DNA from: Coprinus comatus
Taxonomy: Eukaryota > Basidiomycota > Agaricomycetes > Agaricales > Agaricaceae
Reading direction: 5' to 3'
NCBI GenBank assembly: GCA_034638255.1
Contig: JAWPGT010000011.1
Location: forward strand, 806,001 to 870,000
Length of the DNA: 64,000 nucleotides
A program made the position numbers and the translations under genes. Positions 42,286 through 60,407 of the stretch are shown here, piece by piece; position 1 is the stretch's first letter; each line of letters begins with the position of its first letter. The notes below the pieces were generated by a model. It was not told where the DNA came from. It ran no database searches and was given only the letters and a program-made list of their open reading frames with translations.

Positions 42286-42590
42286 GAGATTCTTTACCAC
42301 TTTGTGGAGGATGGATGATGTAGTTTGAAGAACGCGATTCCTGTCAGCGCACACCGTTAACCCCAAAACGTAATTCGCATATGTACACGCTGTGAATATG
42401 ATGTATCACATCTTGATGTATGATGGACAGCTTGATCATCAAATGGGGCTTAGCAATGCGCAGCATTAAAAATAACCCTTGAGCATTCTGACCTTGTTCT
42501 AAAACAGCCAAGTAGCTTCCAATAACCACCGGAGTCACAGGACATATCATTTAGTGAATATGTAGTGTAGAACAATGAACATATTGTGCG
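42286..42590. other. Intergenic, no gene seen
   Basis: Upstream flank of the membrane-protein gene and 3' flank of the GNAT gene. Short frames here have no recognisable content. Confidence 0.4.
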
Positions 42591-43673
42591 TTATAAGGCA
42601 TCATGATCAATAGTCATAATGTGCCAATTTGAAGAGCCAATAAAATGGCTTAGAGAAAGTCGAGCACGTTCAACAAAACCTAGACGTTGATAGATTTCAA
42701 CCTTGCATCATTTTCTTTCAGTAAAACGACTGGAGAACAAGACAAGAAGGACATACATCGACATCTGTTGTCGTCTCCACGAGCAACGGTGTCTTTGACT
42801 TGTCCGCCTATTGTTTATGAGAACGAACAAGGAATAACGAGAAAAGGTTGAAAGTACCTCAGTTATAATTGTATTCACCAAAGCTTTGGCATAACCTTTT
42901 CGTTGATGTTCTGGAGCCACGCCTAGCAGGAATAAATGCCAGGCTCCCAGTCCATATCCTGGGCCCAAAGTAGAATCGGCAAGGTTGCCGATTGTTGGGA
43001 TGAACTAGAAGATGATTATGAAGAGTGAGGCTTTGATGGATTTTGAACTCGCGCTCTTTGAGTGTGATGTGCTTGCCTCGCTGGGTTAGCCAGATTCCAC
43101 TGCGTACCAGGCCAGAGCCTGGGAATTGATGGCAGCACTATCCTGATTTGATCATCTCATACTTACGTAGTCTTGCCACCATTTCTGTGTATCCTCACTC
43201 AACAATGAGAAGAAGGTATTCCAGCCCTGACTTCGTTGTTCCTCCCTGATATGCAGATAATTGGGAAATGAAAGGAACATCAATTAAACACATACGTTGA
43301 ATTAAGCTCCTGGCCAGGACCAAACCATATGGCAGCGGCGACGATATCTTCGACTCGGGATCCCACTGAAACGACGTCGATATATCCCCCGATTGCGGCA
43401 GCTCTTACCCCAGCTCCGAGCTGAAGAGGATTTAACGACAGGTTTCCTCCAGTAAGTACCGCACTGAAGGGATCACCTGGTTTGAAGTTGCTGTTCTAGT
43501 ATTCTATCGGATACATAGTCAACTAAGACATACCTTCAAATGCTGCGATCAATATATGGACAATTCTGTTTATCTGTTCCTCTGCAAGGAGTAAAGATTA
43601 TATATTAAAGTTTTGTTGGGAATTTCAGCATACCGGAGGGACTTTCAAGTCTGTCTATAGTGGGTGAAGCCAT
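42591..43673 (-). CDS. GNAT-family N-acetyltransferase
   Basis: The start is MASPTIDRLESPS at 43673. The exons continue with EEQINRIVHILIAAFEG, DPFSAVLTGGNLSLNPLQLGAG, WFGPGQEL and QKWWQDY, then LGAWHLFLLGVAPEHQRKGYAKALVNTIITE, ADKSKTPLLVETTTDVD and VEIYQRLGFVERARLSLSHF, stopping at TAA 42591-42593. VAPEHQRKGYAKAL is the acetyl-CoA pyrophosphate-binding loop (Q/RxxGxG/A), and VEIYQRLGF is the usual C-terminal GNAT block. The substrate cannot be told. One intron (43015-43166) is 152 bp, three times the usual length here, and contains a tRNA-like segment. Divergent from MSH2 with 194 bp between the starts. Confidence 0.82.
43038..43092 (-). repeat. tRNA-like A-box/B-box segment in a GNAT intron
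   Basis: On the minus strand, TGGCTAACCCAG (43092-43081) and AGTTCAAAATCC (43049-43038) resemble RNA polymerase III A and B boxes, each with one extra base or mismatch. The stems do not pair into a tRNA. It could be a decayed tRNA-derived SINE that lengthened the intron. Confidence 0.3.
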
Positions 43674-43867
43674 CGTAGCTACAGAAAACCCAACATCTGA
43701 TTAATTATTGATTAGTAGGATCGTCTAATGGGATAATCTGAAAAGGGAAGAATTACACCGTGCGTGACTCGTTCACACATGATGTGACACAAGCCCGCGT
43801 TGTCACTCAATCTACATATACGCCAAGCACTTGAACGGTTGGAGTTGTGGACATTCACCTACCTGAG
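43674..43867. promoter_or_regulatory. Bidirectional promoter, GNAT and MSH2
   Basis: Only 194 bp separate the two divergent start codons, so both promoters must lie here. It contains an AT-rich stretch with TGATTAATTATTGATTA (about 43695-43711). No clear TATA box is visible. Confidence 0.5.
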
Positions 43868-47955
<4,088 letters not shown>

Positions 47956-48062
47956 ATTCACACCTATTTCCGTTTTACATTTCATCCACTGCTGTTTCCT
48001 GTTGCTGTATTACATGCTTTGCTTTTTATAATGATATTACAACCCAGATATAGAATCACTCT

Positions 48063-51102
<3,040 letters not shown>

Positions 51103-51227
51103 GACAAGGACGCAGAGACAAAGGAAAGACTGACTTTGCTGTTTCTGCCCATTTCGATCGGTTCGAGCAAGGAAAAGAAATCAGCAATCAATGTAATATT
51201 CACATCAGTGGCTGTGCTACTGCCTAT

Positions 51228-53306
51228 CTACTTGGTCTTAATCTTCATGTGCACAGACTTGGCCTTGGTCAACTGGTCGTATCCTGCTCTCTTGTCAGCC
51301 ACCGGTCATATAATCGTAATATTTAACCTACCAAATTTGCTCAAGCTCACACCTCTACCGCTGTTCTTCACCCCTGTCCAAGCCAAGGCGGGATCCAAAT
51401 AATCACACCTATAAAACACTTAGGAATAATTCGAGTTCTTCTGAAGACAAACTTACCTGTTGAGGAAGACAGTACCTGTCTCGAGCTCATCCACTATACG
51501 CAAGAATGCTGCTTCCGACTCTGGGTTCTCCGCAGCATTTGTCCAAACTGACGCGGTTAGTCCATAGGGAGAGTCGTTCATGAGCTTAATGGCCTCTTCA
51601 TCCGAAGACACTTTCTGGATGCCAACTATGGGTCCGAAGGATTCTTCCTATAAATCAATGTAAGTAGCCTGCTTTGTTCATGTTTAAGCTTGTACAAACC
51701 TTCATTACCTCCATACCTTCCCACTTAAATTAGAACGGCTCAAAACATATCAGGGGGACTTACTGTGATTCACATCAACCAACACCTGAGGAGCAACATA
51801 GGTTGTGCCCCTTTATATTCCAATCAATAGATATACGATGAAACTTTCTTTTTTAATACTAACGATTGGGCAATTGGGAAAAGGTCCTCTGGTATTAGTG
51901 CCTTTGCACCTGCACTGACTGCCAAAGAGTTAAAGCCTGGACCACAAATTACGATAAAACTTACCCGCATCTGCTACCTGCTTGCGGATTCTCTCTGCGC
52001 TTGCCAAGCTAACGACCGGCCCAAGGTTTGTATCTTTCAATGTCGGATCTCCAAGTTTATACGTCTACCAGCCCTTTAGATTCCAGTGCAAAGTGCATGG
52101 ACAGTCGACTTACCTTTGTCACTTCTACGAAATGAAAGACAAATTCTTCGTAAACGGCTTCGTGAACGTAGATACGCTAATATGATATAATGAGTAGGTG
52201 TTTCAAAAACTACGTTTGGACCAACTTACCTCGATTGCGCAACAACTCTGACCAGAGTTGAAGAAAGCACCTGCACATAATTAATTACTTCATTATTCCG
52301 AATATTTAACCTGCCTTACCATCTACAAGTTCAGCGGCGGTATACGCAACGTCTACATCTGGTCGAACATAAGCTGGATCTTTGCCACCCAGCTGAATAA
52401 TAATGTCAATGAAAAACTGGTATGTATAATGAGAAACACTTACTTCCAGTGCCACACCAGTAAATCCTGGAGCAGTTGCAGCAGATTCAGCGATAGATCT
52501 TCCACCTGCTACACTTCCAGTAAACGATACAAAGTCTACCACCGGATTCTTGACGACATAAGACGTCAGATCTGGGGACAAATGCACGACCTGAATAGCA
52601 TCTTTTGGTACACCAGCTCTTGTCAAGGCAAGAGCAAATCTCTCAGCAGTGAGAGGTGTTTGTGGAGATGGTTTGAGCAAAACCGAATTTCCCGCAATAA
52701 TTGCAGGTAAAACCGAGTTAACTGATGTCAAGTAAGGGAAACTGTTACATCCATCAGCTTCTCATAGTATGAAGACTAGATATTAAACATACTTCCAAGG
52801 AGCAATAACCAGGACAACACCCAGTGGTACACGCTTAATGTATCGTTTAAATCCAGGTTTATCCGTATCTGCGAGTGAGACTTCTGCGAGTGAAGACTCT
52901 GCAATAGATAACATATAGTTTGCACGTTCTAGAAATCCCCTGATCTCCCCAGGTCCTTGGGATACAGGCCTTATCAATGTCATTAAAAATGTTTTCTATA
53001 TTTAGCGAGAGCAACAACTCGCGTACCGACCCATTTGCAAGGTCAACTCCAAAGGAATTTCATCCGACATTTTCTTAAACTCTTCCTACAATATAGTGTA
53101 TAAGCCACATCAGAACAAGTAGTATCAAGGCCTCTGACCATAAACTGGCGACCGATTGCAATGCGTTCCTTCAGGGGTACCTTACTCCATGACTTCTGAG
53201 CTTCACTAGCATGATTGATGATCAAATCGAGCTCAGTTGTCGTCGGATACTGCCTGACAACAGAAGGCTGTTGACTGTGAGGTATGATAGTGGTTTGGAT
53301 GGACAT
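51228..53306 (-). CDS. Aldehyde dehydrogenase family protein
   Basis: An NAD(P)-dependent oxidation of an aldehyde to its acid is expected. The start MSIQTTIIPHSQQPSVVRQ at 53306 is followed by family blocks across many short exons: EIRGFLERANYMLS, VPLGVVLVIAPWNFP, the cofactor region PAIIAGNSVLLKPSPQTPL and FTGSVAGGRSI, the general-base Glu in VALELGGKDPAYV, the catalytic Cys in FFNSGQSCCAIERIYV, and EESFGPIVGIQK. The end is SVHMKIKTK, stop 51228-51230. No targeting peptide, so probably cytosolic. The substrate is not evident; the NSGQSCCAIERIYV signature resembles succinate-semialdehyde-type or uncharacterised fungal ALDHs. It lies in tandem upstream of NCL1 with 125 bp between and is divergent from PUP1. 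Confidence 0.88.
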
Positions 53307-53432
53307 GGTGGATAGCAGATAAAGTGCTAATGAGGGATATACCCCATCTTATCTACTAATAGAACTGTGCCATCACGTGATAGATGAAGACGCGTATGCC
53401 TTTGCACATCTCGTTATTTCATTGCCACCACA
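53307..53432. promoter_or_regulatory. Bidirectional promoter, ALDH and PUP1
   Basis: Only 126 bp lie between the two divergent start codons. No TATA motif is visible. A sequence CATCACGTGATAG (about 53371-53383) contains a CACGTG E-box, a typical basic helix-loop-helix factor site. Confidence 0.5.
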
Positions 53433-54434
53433 ATGCCTTCAGTCTATCGTCCAGCAGGTTTCGACTTTACAAACCAGATTAGGTATCTAATGTAACGTTT
53501 ATTCAAAAATCTACAAAATGCTTACAACAGTTTAGGAACAATTTCTTGGGCGAGAAAGGACTTCCAGTTCCTAAGGCTACTAGTACTGGTACTACCATCG
53601 TCGGTTGTATCTTCAAAGATGGTATCGTACTGGGTGCAGATACACGTGCTACAGAAGGTCCCATCGTCGCAGATAAAAACTGTGAAAAGGTCCGTTTCCG
53701 AACACATGTCCTCATTCCAAAACCCTAATCACATCGACATACTACTAGATCCATTACATCACAGAATCCATTCGTTGCTGCGGTGCAGGAACAGCTGCCG
53801 ACACAGAATTTACTACTGCTCTTATCTCTTCCAACATGGAACTTCACGCTCTCCAATCTGGTCGTAAACCAAGAGTTGTAACGGCAATGACTATGCTTAA
53901 GCAGATGCTCTTCAGATATCAAGGCCATGTTGGTGCCGCCCTTGTTCTTGGAGGTGTAGACCACACAGGACCACAACTTTTCACTATCCATCCCCATGGT
54001 TCCACAGACAAACTACCATATGTAACGATGGGATCAGGTAGCTTGGCTGCAATGGCTATCTTTGAAAGTGGCTGGAAAGCAAACATGGAGGTACGTCCCA
54101 TGTCCCTATATGCATGAAAGAAATATGCATTGTGTTAATAAATGAACCCTCGGAATAGCGTCAGGAAGCACTCGATCTTGTTATTGCAGCTATATCCGCC
54201 GGTATCTTCAACGATCTCGGTTCAGGTTCCAACGTTGACGCATGTATCATCACCAATGAGAATACTGAAATGCTAAGAAATATCGAAATGCCTAATCAAA
54301 GAGTACAGAAGGAGAGAGATTACAAGTTTAGACGAGGTACTACTGCATGGTCGAAGGAAGATGTTAGGAAGCTTATCGTGGAAGAAACTGTCACAAGTCT
54401 GGCCGGTCGGGGAGATGAGATGGATACCTCATAA
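53433..54434 (+). CDS. PUP1: 20S proteasome beta2 subunit
   Basis: This catalytic subunit has trypsin-like activity in the 20S core. The precursor starts [21 protein letters not shown]; the mature N-terminal Thr is in the block [35 protein letters not shown], so about 30 residues are a propeptide. Further blocks are [37 protein letters not shown] and [16 protein letters not shown]. The C-terminal extension ([14 protein letters not shown]) wraps a neighbouring subunit in known structures. Exons are split by short introns (for example after NQIR, and after NCEK near 53690-53763). The catalytic Thr, Asp and Lys region is intact. Confidence 0.93.
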
Positions 54435-54803
54435 AGACAAATGTTGCTTTTTTTCGACTCACAAAACACCCGTTGTATTGTTTCTGTATCAGTAATCAGA
54501 TTTTTGGATCGGCAGTTATGTGGGGACCAGCTATGTCTTTTTCAATCTTTCCAAACAAGGTTAAAGGGTATTATATTAACATGAGAAAGATATAGTCCTC
54601 GAAGGTGCGGGTGCAACTACGAGGGTGGCGTTTCCTAGTGAATCTAAATATATACATCATGATGCCATGCGTTCCATCGAATCAAAAAACATCATATGCT
54701 TTTCGATACGCCAAATCTGGAATTTTCTGGTCAAAAAGAGGAACCACACGATCGATGTATCCTTTGAAACTCCACTTTTTTTATTCTAGCATAGCATTGG
54801 ACA
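54435..54803. other. Intergenic, PUP1 3' flank and F-box promoter
   Basis: No supported gene. A TATATACATCATG motif lies near 54648-54660. Short frames are chance. Confidence 0.4.
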
Positions 54804-56441
54804 ATGGTGCAACCATACTTTGATCTACTACCAAATGAAATTATCGAACGGATTGTCATCTATGTGGGTCCTTACAAGCCGTCTCATGAATGGAATCAGC
54901 ACATAAAACAATATCAGGTATGGTGTAGAAATCTATCCATCCGTGTTGTGCTCATGTAAAACTAGCCTGACTTGAAGACTCAAAGAGGAATGCGGCTGCT
55001 GTCCAAAAGATTCTGCAATATCGTTTCACCAATCACATTCTACTTGCTCAGATTCTCTATGTGGATTTTGCCCTCGAAAGAGCATTGTGTCGAGATGCTT
55101 TCCGTGCCACCCCACAAGCTGATCCCGATATTCTCCCATACACGGCTCTTGTTCTTTATGTCCGTAGATCGGTCGAAACGACAGGATCATCAAATCCGAT
55201 TGGACCTATTGGTCCGTTTACTCTCAACCATGCCTAAACTTTCCACTATTCAGTGAGGATTGTTTATTCTTATGGTGGCGTTTTTGCTAATTTATGGAAG
55301 TTGGAACTATTCCTTTGGCAGAGCTTATTCAGAATCGCAGCTGAATACAATTATGACGTCCTTCGCCTCCTGCAAGACCCTCAAGAATATGTCCATATTT
55401 TTTGGTGGGACTCCTAATATAGATTTCTCTCTCAAACCCCTTTCCGATCTTCACAAATTCAAGATTACGTGGTCCAGCCATGTTAAACCAAATCCTGGAC
55501 TCATAACCGAATTATCTACCCTCGTTCAAAGATGCCCACAGCTCGAAGGATTTTCCTTTGAGGTAAAAGGCGCTTTTCACCGCAGCAGGAGATTTCAGCC
55601 GTCGCTCACATTCAAAGAGATGTTTTATCGCAACACCGGAAGTCTCAAGCTTAGGTCCTTGGAACTGCGCTCCGTGGTATTCACCAGTGATGATATTGAT
55701 GAAATATTCGATCAACTCAACAACTTGGAGATACTGAAGTTGCAATTCAACCTAGACCCTTCCGCTCCTACAGTTCTCGACAAACTCCTTTGCTCTTTTC
55801 ATGACAATAGAATATATCTGAAGGAGATATCCATCGATATCATCCATCCTCCTAACGTCCTCAAATACCTATCCTCGTACTCTGGTCTTGTGAAATTAAC
55901 CGTCTTACCTGTTCATCTATTGGACGATTCATCTCATGTCCTCGACACCTTCTTCACTTCGATCATCCCCAGGCACTCACGCAGTCTGAAGTATCTTGAA
56001 GTTGGCGCTGATAAACCAACCATTTGGTCTCGAACGCTGACGCAGGAGCAATTAGATGCCGTGGAATCATGTCATTATCTCGAGAATTTGCAATTCTGGC
56101 CACATATCACACCAGATGACGTGCATTCTAGGAACGCTGAGGTTCTGGTGAGTGTGTAATGTAAAATGGGAACCGTTCTCAAAGTGACATAATGTTTTTT
56201 GTGAAAACAGGAAAGATGGTTGAGAACATGCCAACGAATGCATTCCATGACAAGTGTAGTATGTGGACCAATCACATGCAAAGAAGCCATTGCCAATATC
56301 AATGATGTTCACACCGAGATGACGATTGGAGAAGACCCGGATCCTAAAATTGAAGCATTTGTTTTGGATATCATGAAAAAGTTTTGGAACAATAGATTCA
56401 GTATTGAGTTTGCGGACATGAGATGGAGTTTTAGGTATTAA
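54804..56441 (+). CDS. F-box/LRR-like protein
   Basis: Four exons (54804-54917, 54966-55255, 55322-56147, 56211-56441) join cleanly. The N-terminus MVQPYFDLLPNEIIERIVIYVG is an F-box helix, followed by RGMRLLSKRFCNIVSP, the usual second half. The rest is leucine-rich without sharp repeats (LRSLELRSVVFTSDDIDEIF, NNLEILKLQFNL). Such proteins recruit targets to SCF ubiquitin ligases through SKP1; large diverse families are usual in agaricomycetes. Target unknown. The next F-box-like gene is convergent, with stops 41 bp apart. Confidence 0.72.
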
Positions 56442-56482
56442 TATATAATTTTTGAGTCAAGATTTAGAGTAGATATGAGAAG

Positions 56483-57830
56483 CTAACAGAATTTGTGGGA
56501 GGGGGATCTGGTTTGCGAAACCTGGTTTCTGCTCTCCAATACAACTTTCTTATTAACCTGAGTACAATATGTATCCGTGTGATATTCCCATCCATTCAAG
56601 TTAACTTGAATATCAATAATTACCTTAAAAGATGTCGGTAGATTGTTGTTGTGGTTAAGTATGTCATCTACTGCATCCTGAAGAGCATTAGGTATTTTTT
56701 CTTGCAGTAGAGCTTGTAGGTTTGTAAACTCCAGGCTCTCTGTCGACTCTGGAAGAACTATTTGGTGATGCAAGGTAAATGAGCTGAGTGAGTGGAGTTG
56801 AAGGAATGGGTAGCTCCAATCGCAAATGACAAATTCAAGTCGTCCAGCTGCATCAGAGGGTGATGTCATATCTTCGGCCTCAAGATGTGTTACAAGCACA
56901 AGCTTGATTTTGTCAGACAATACTGCTGGCATTTCATTAATGATTACATCAGGAAATCCTGTATAGCAGCAATAATATTAGCCCCTCAACAAACTTGCAA
57001 GTATGGCAGTTCACACCTTGTAGTTCATTTCCGCCATAGTATGTCAAGTGCAAATGTGTTAACCTTCCACCATAACAACCAAGTATTGTGGCAACTTTAT
57101 GACTGTCTTGAGCCCTGTCCCAGGTCACGTTCAATGTTCTGATGTTGGGAAAAATCGGGGACACAATAGGAGATGCCAGATACTGGTGCCGCTTCTGCAA
57201 CCGAGTAATAGCAGTTAGGGCCATTCGACCATGTAGGGAGAGGTCGTGGACACTTGCGAGCGGATACACAGCAGAATAATTTCGAAATGGGATATATCTT
57301 GTCGTCGGCGAGCTCTCCTTTCCAAAAACCACTTTTTCCAGACTTGGTCCACAGCCAAAACCGTACAACAACTGAACAGGGAACCTTCCTCTCCGTATTT
57401 CGACTTTTTTGAGCTTTCTCAGTTCGTTCAATGCCCATGCTATACATTTCACATCCATCGTTTTCATCTCTTCCCACTCAATAGTCAGCCAATCCACGTC
57501 AAAAATGAAAACCTCGAGGTTTTTCAGATTATACAGGAATGTCCAAAACGTGACAGGAAGAAAACATCTGTCTGCGTACGGGCTTTTGGTGCGATTGGTG
57601 AACACCTTGAGAGTTTTGATAACCGTCGGGATGCGAGGGTTCAATCTATATAGCAGGTCCATGTCAGGCCTTGGGCTAGGGTCTACACAGACTGTCGCCT
57701 GAGAAAAGAGTTGTGTTTGAAAGGCCTCCCGCCATTCCTGCGACACGAGAGAACATTGACAGAGAAGATCTCTGTCATTTGGTAACAAGAACGTGGATGC
57801 CAAGATTGAAATCACAGATATGGATGGCAT
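56483..57830 (-). CDS. F-box-like protein
   Basis: I place the start at ATG 57830 (MPSISVISILASTFLLPNDRD), because the longer frame upstream begins at TTG. The F-box-like part is FLLPNDRDLLCQCSLVSQEWREAFQ. Leucine-rich stretches follow (LRKLKKVEIRRGRFPVQLL, ALTAITRLQKRHQYLASP, GRLTHLHLTYYGGNELQ). A 59-bp intron (about 56981-57018) joins to GFPDVIINEMPAVLSDKIKL, and the end is TRSPSHKFC. About 420 residues. Its start lies 11 bases downstream of the stop of the next gene on the same strand. Function probably target recognition for an SCF ligase, by inference only. Confidence 0.62.
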
Positions 57831-57841
57831 TTTGCGAATGG

Positions 57842-58325
57842 TCAAGATGGTGTAGTCGAATGTCTGTCGGACGTATGAACGTAGCTGGCAGTTGAACGGA
57901 AAGCCTTGACCACTGCTTTCAGGTGTTTTGAACCATCGGCGTTTATTTCAGGATCGATATATCCCTGCAAGACTTTCTGTTTGTGAACGGACAACGCATC
58001 AGTACTCAGTAAAGTCTCTCTGGGGTCTACATGCAAGATCTCAGAAATTAGATTAGTATATTTCTACAAACTTGAACATAATCTTGTTAAACATAGACTC
58101 CGTACCCCCGTCAGTATACCACAACAAAAACGAGGCGAGAACACGATGAATACTTGTAGGAGCAAAAGTTCCGGTGCGAGGAGAACCCGAATTCGATGAT
58201 TGAACAATGGAAAGATTTTGGTGCACTTTAGATACAGAGAAACCAACTGCACCCCGTCGAACTTGAGTTGTCGCGGAGTCCTCCAGAACCAGGATCTTGA
58301 AGTATACCAGTTTTCCGAGTTCCAA
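57842..58325 (-). CDS. Short protein of unknown function, possibly a gene remnant
   Basis: Exon 1 (58325 to about 58105, MELGKLVYFKILVLED) and exon 2 (about 58025-57842) can be joined with a roughly 79-bp intron (GTACGGAG, branch-like ATACTAAT, GCATGTAG), giving about 134 residues ending TSDRHSTTPS. No family is recognised. The proximity to the F-box gene (11 bp) is unusual; the two could be parts of one transcript, or this could be the decayed 3' part of another gene. Confidence 0.4.
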
Positions 58326-58667
58326 ATTTATATGTCCCTAGAAGTTGAGATACAAGAAGTAAGTGTTATAACCACTAGAATAAGACCAAGAATACTATAA
58401 TCACTGAATGAACATAAACCAGGCTGGGCTTGGAATTCTAGCACTGGGCAGACACGTGATTACTGAATGAATTATACTAGAATTAAAATAAAATAAAAAC
58501 ATATATCGAACAGTAAATATGAGATAGATTGATAGTTATGATTTATGTAGTGTATACATGCGAATAACAGTCAGAAGTCTTAACAAGTCTGTGGTCCAGC
58601 TTTAGAGCCGATGGTCTGAAGAGGTGATTTTCTGTGACTGGTGTTACATTTGTCACTCACTTTGACG
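58326..58667. other. Intergenic, divergent flank
   Basis: AT-rich region with AAAATAAAATAAAAAC (about 58485-58500) and no supported gene. It separates the short minus-strand gene from the coiled-coil gene. Confidence 0.4.
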
Positions 58668-60407
58668 ATGACCGACGCCATCCAGCAAGAACCTTCGTCG
58701 TCGTCATCCCCGGCTCCAAGCACATCTTCGACACTTGTATCCGGATCTCCACCACCAAATTGGCGCTCTATTCGACCATGGACTCCACCGCTAACACTCT
58801 CAGTTAGGGAGGTCACCTCTGTTTCCGTGACTTTTGTACTTTCAGCTACCACTAGCCAAACTACCTCAATGGACCTGGACCTGGACCTTGAAAATGATCT
58901 GGATAATGAAGAACAAACACAACAAGAGCCCTCAATTATCTCAGAGGCACTCGCTAAGGGTCTCTCCGTCAATGTCAATGGCTCGCCTTGGCAACGTGTT
59001 TTTATCCGTATAGATGATCCAGCGGACGAGGCAGTTATCATTATCTATGGGTTGATGCCTGGTAGACAGTATGATATTGATTTGGGAGTTATTCACGCTC
59101 GCCAGTTTAGACAACAGGTCACGACTGAAGGTATGTCTAATCTATCCCAATTAAGTTTTTCCAAGCTTCTATCTGTAATCTCTTTGATAGATGCCGTTAC
59201 GGAACCTCCCTCCCCCACCATTGCTTCTATGCCTGCTATCTCGGTGGCGGCAAATACCACAGCCGCCAATACAACATCTACGACACCCCAAAATACGACA
59301 GACCCAACCACCACTTCTCCTGCACCACCCCCGTTTACCATCGAGGACAGACTGGCACAACTAAATCATACTCTCTCATTACTCACCGCGGAACGTGAAT
59401 CATTACAAACGCAAATCAAGACTGTCAGACGTGATGGCCAAAAGGCTGATGCCGCTCTGCGATCTGAGATTGAAGCTCTGAAACGAGCGTCAGAAAAACA
59501 CGCAGCTGCTGAAGCCCGAGGAAAGCAAAAAATCCTTGCGCTACAAGAAGCTGTTAAGCGGGCACAAGCAGGAGTGAAGACAACCGAAGAACAATTGAAT
59601 AAAATTAAGAGTTCTCTGCCGAATGTGTTGAAAGAGAAAGAGTATAAAGAGGCAGAATATCAACGAGTGAAGAAAGAAGCAGAGAAGGCTAGGAAGGAGA
59701 GGGAAACAGCTGAGGATAAGGACAGGAAACGGCTGGAGAAGTTACGCACTGAACTTACTGCCTTGACCCATAAAGCGGAGAAACTCGGTGGGAAGCGCGA
59801 AAAGCTCGAGGGAAATGTGATTCCAGACCTCGAAGAACAACTAAAGCAAACGAGACAAGAAATGGAAAGCATAGAAAAAGAGGAGGAAGAATTAGCAGTT
59901 GCAGAATTAGCAAATACCAGCGGTCTGGGGGTCGGAAGTCAGGATTATTCCGTACAAGGTTACTTCCATAGACGCCCCGATACAGATGGAGTTTCCTCGA
60001 GCCCTGGTCCCATCAGTCGCCCCCAGAAAAACCCGGAAGGCCCTGCCTCGTTATATTGGAATAATATCACTTCACCTCGCCTACAGACCTCTTCATCGAC
60101 AGGACAGACTGAACAGGTCCAGCAACGTCTAAACCCTCAACCAAGAAGAGATTCATATCCATACCCTCCTGGGTTGCTAGAGTTGCAACACTCAGGTGCC
60201 CCACCTTCACCTTCCTCTTCATCCTCTAGTTCTCCTATCGGTCCTTATCCACCTGGCCTACAAAGGAATCCAGTGGCGTTATCTTCACGAGCACCCTCAT
60301 TTGAGCCTTCAAGAAACACGATGTATGTGGCTCCAATACAAAGACCAAACGGAGCGAAAGTACAGCGTTCAAGTTCTGGATCACAAACCCAAACACGACA
60401 TGCATAA
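58668..60407 (+). CDS. Coiled-coil protein with an N-terminal FnIII-like domain, unknown function
   Basis: I choose ATG 58668 (MTDAIQQEPSSSSSPAP), because the longer frame begins at GTG. Residues of about 30-155 form a compact domain (WRSIRPWTPPLTLSVREV, GSPWQRVFIRIDDPADEAV, YGLMPGRQYDIDLG), whose pattern suggests a fibronectin III-like beta sandwich. A 60-bp segment at 59131-59190 has intron borders (GTATGT...TTGATAG) but is also open. After a Thr/Pro linker comes a long coiled coil (DRLAQLNHTLSLLTAERESL to LEEQLKQTRQEMESIEKEEEEL). The Pro/Ser-rich tail has PYPPGLLELQ and PYPPGLQRNP repeats. Similar to fungal proteins annotated AcrB-like (ubiquitination-network signalling), but that recollection is weak. 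Intact. Confidence 0.75.
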   Translation: MTDAIQQEPSSSSSPAPSTSSTLVSGSPPPNWRSIRPWTPPLTLSVREVTSVSVTFVLSATTSQTTSMDLDLDLENDLDNEEQTQQEPSIISEALAKGLSVNVNGSPWQRVFIRIDDPADEAVIIIYGLMPGRQYDIDLGVIHARQFRQQVTTEGMSNLSQLSFSKLLSVISLIDAVTEPPSPTIASMPAISVAANTTAANTTSTTPQNTTDPTTTSPAPPPFTIEDRLAQLNHTLSLLTAERESLQTQIKTVRRDGQKADAALRSEIEALKRASEKHAAAEARGKQKILALQEAVKRAQAGVKTTEEQLNKIKSSLPNVLKEKEYKEAEYQRVKKEAEKARKERETAEDKDRKRLEKLRTELTALTHKAEKLGGKREKLEGNVIPDLEEQLKQTRQEMESIEKEEEELAVAELANTSGLGVGSQDYSVQGYFHRRPDTDGVSSSPGPISRPQKNPEGPASLYWNNITSPRLQTSSSTGQTEQVQQRLNPQPRRDSYPYPPGLLELQHSGAPPSPSSSSSSSPIGPYPPGLQRNPVALSSRAPSFEPSRNTMYVAPIQRPNGAKVQRSSSGSQTQTRHA

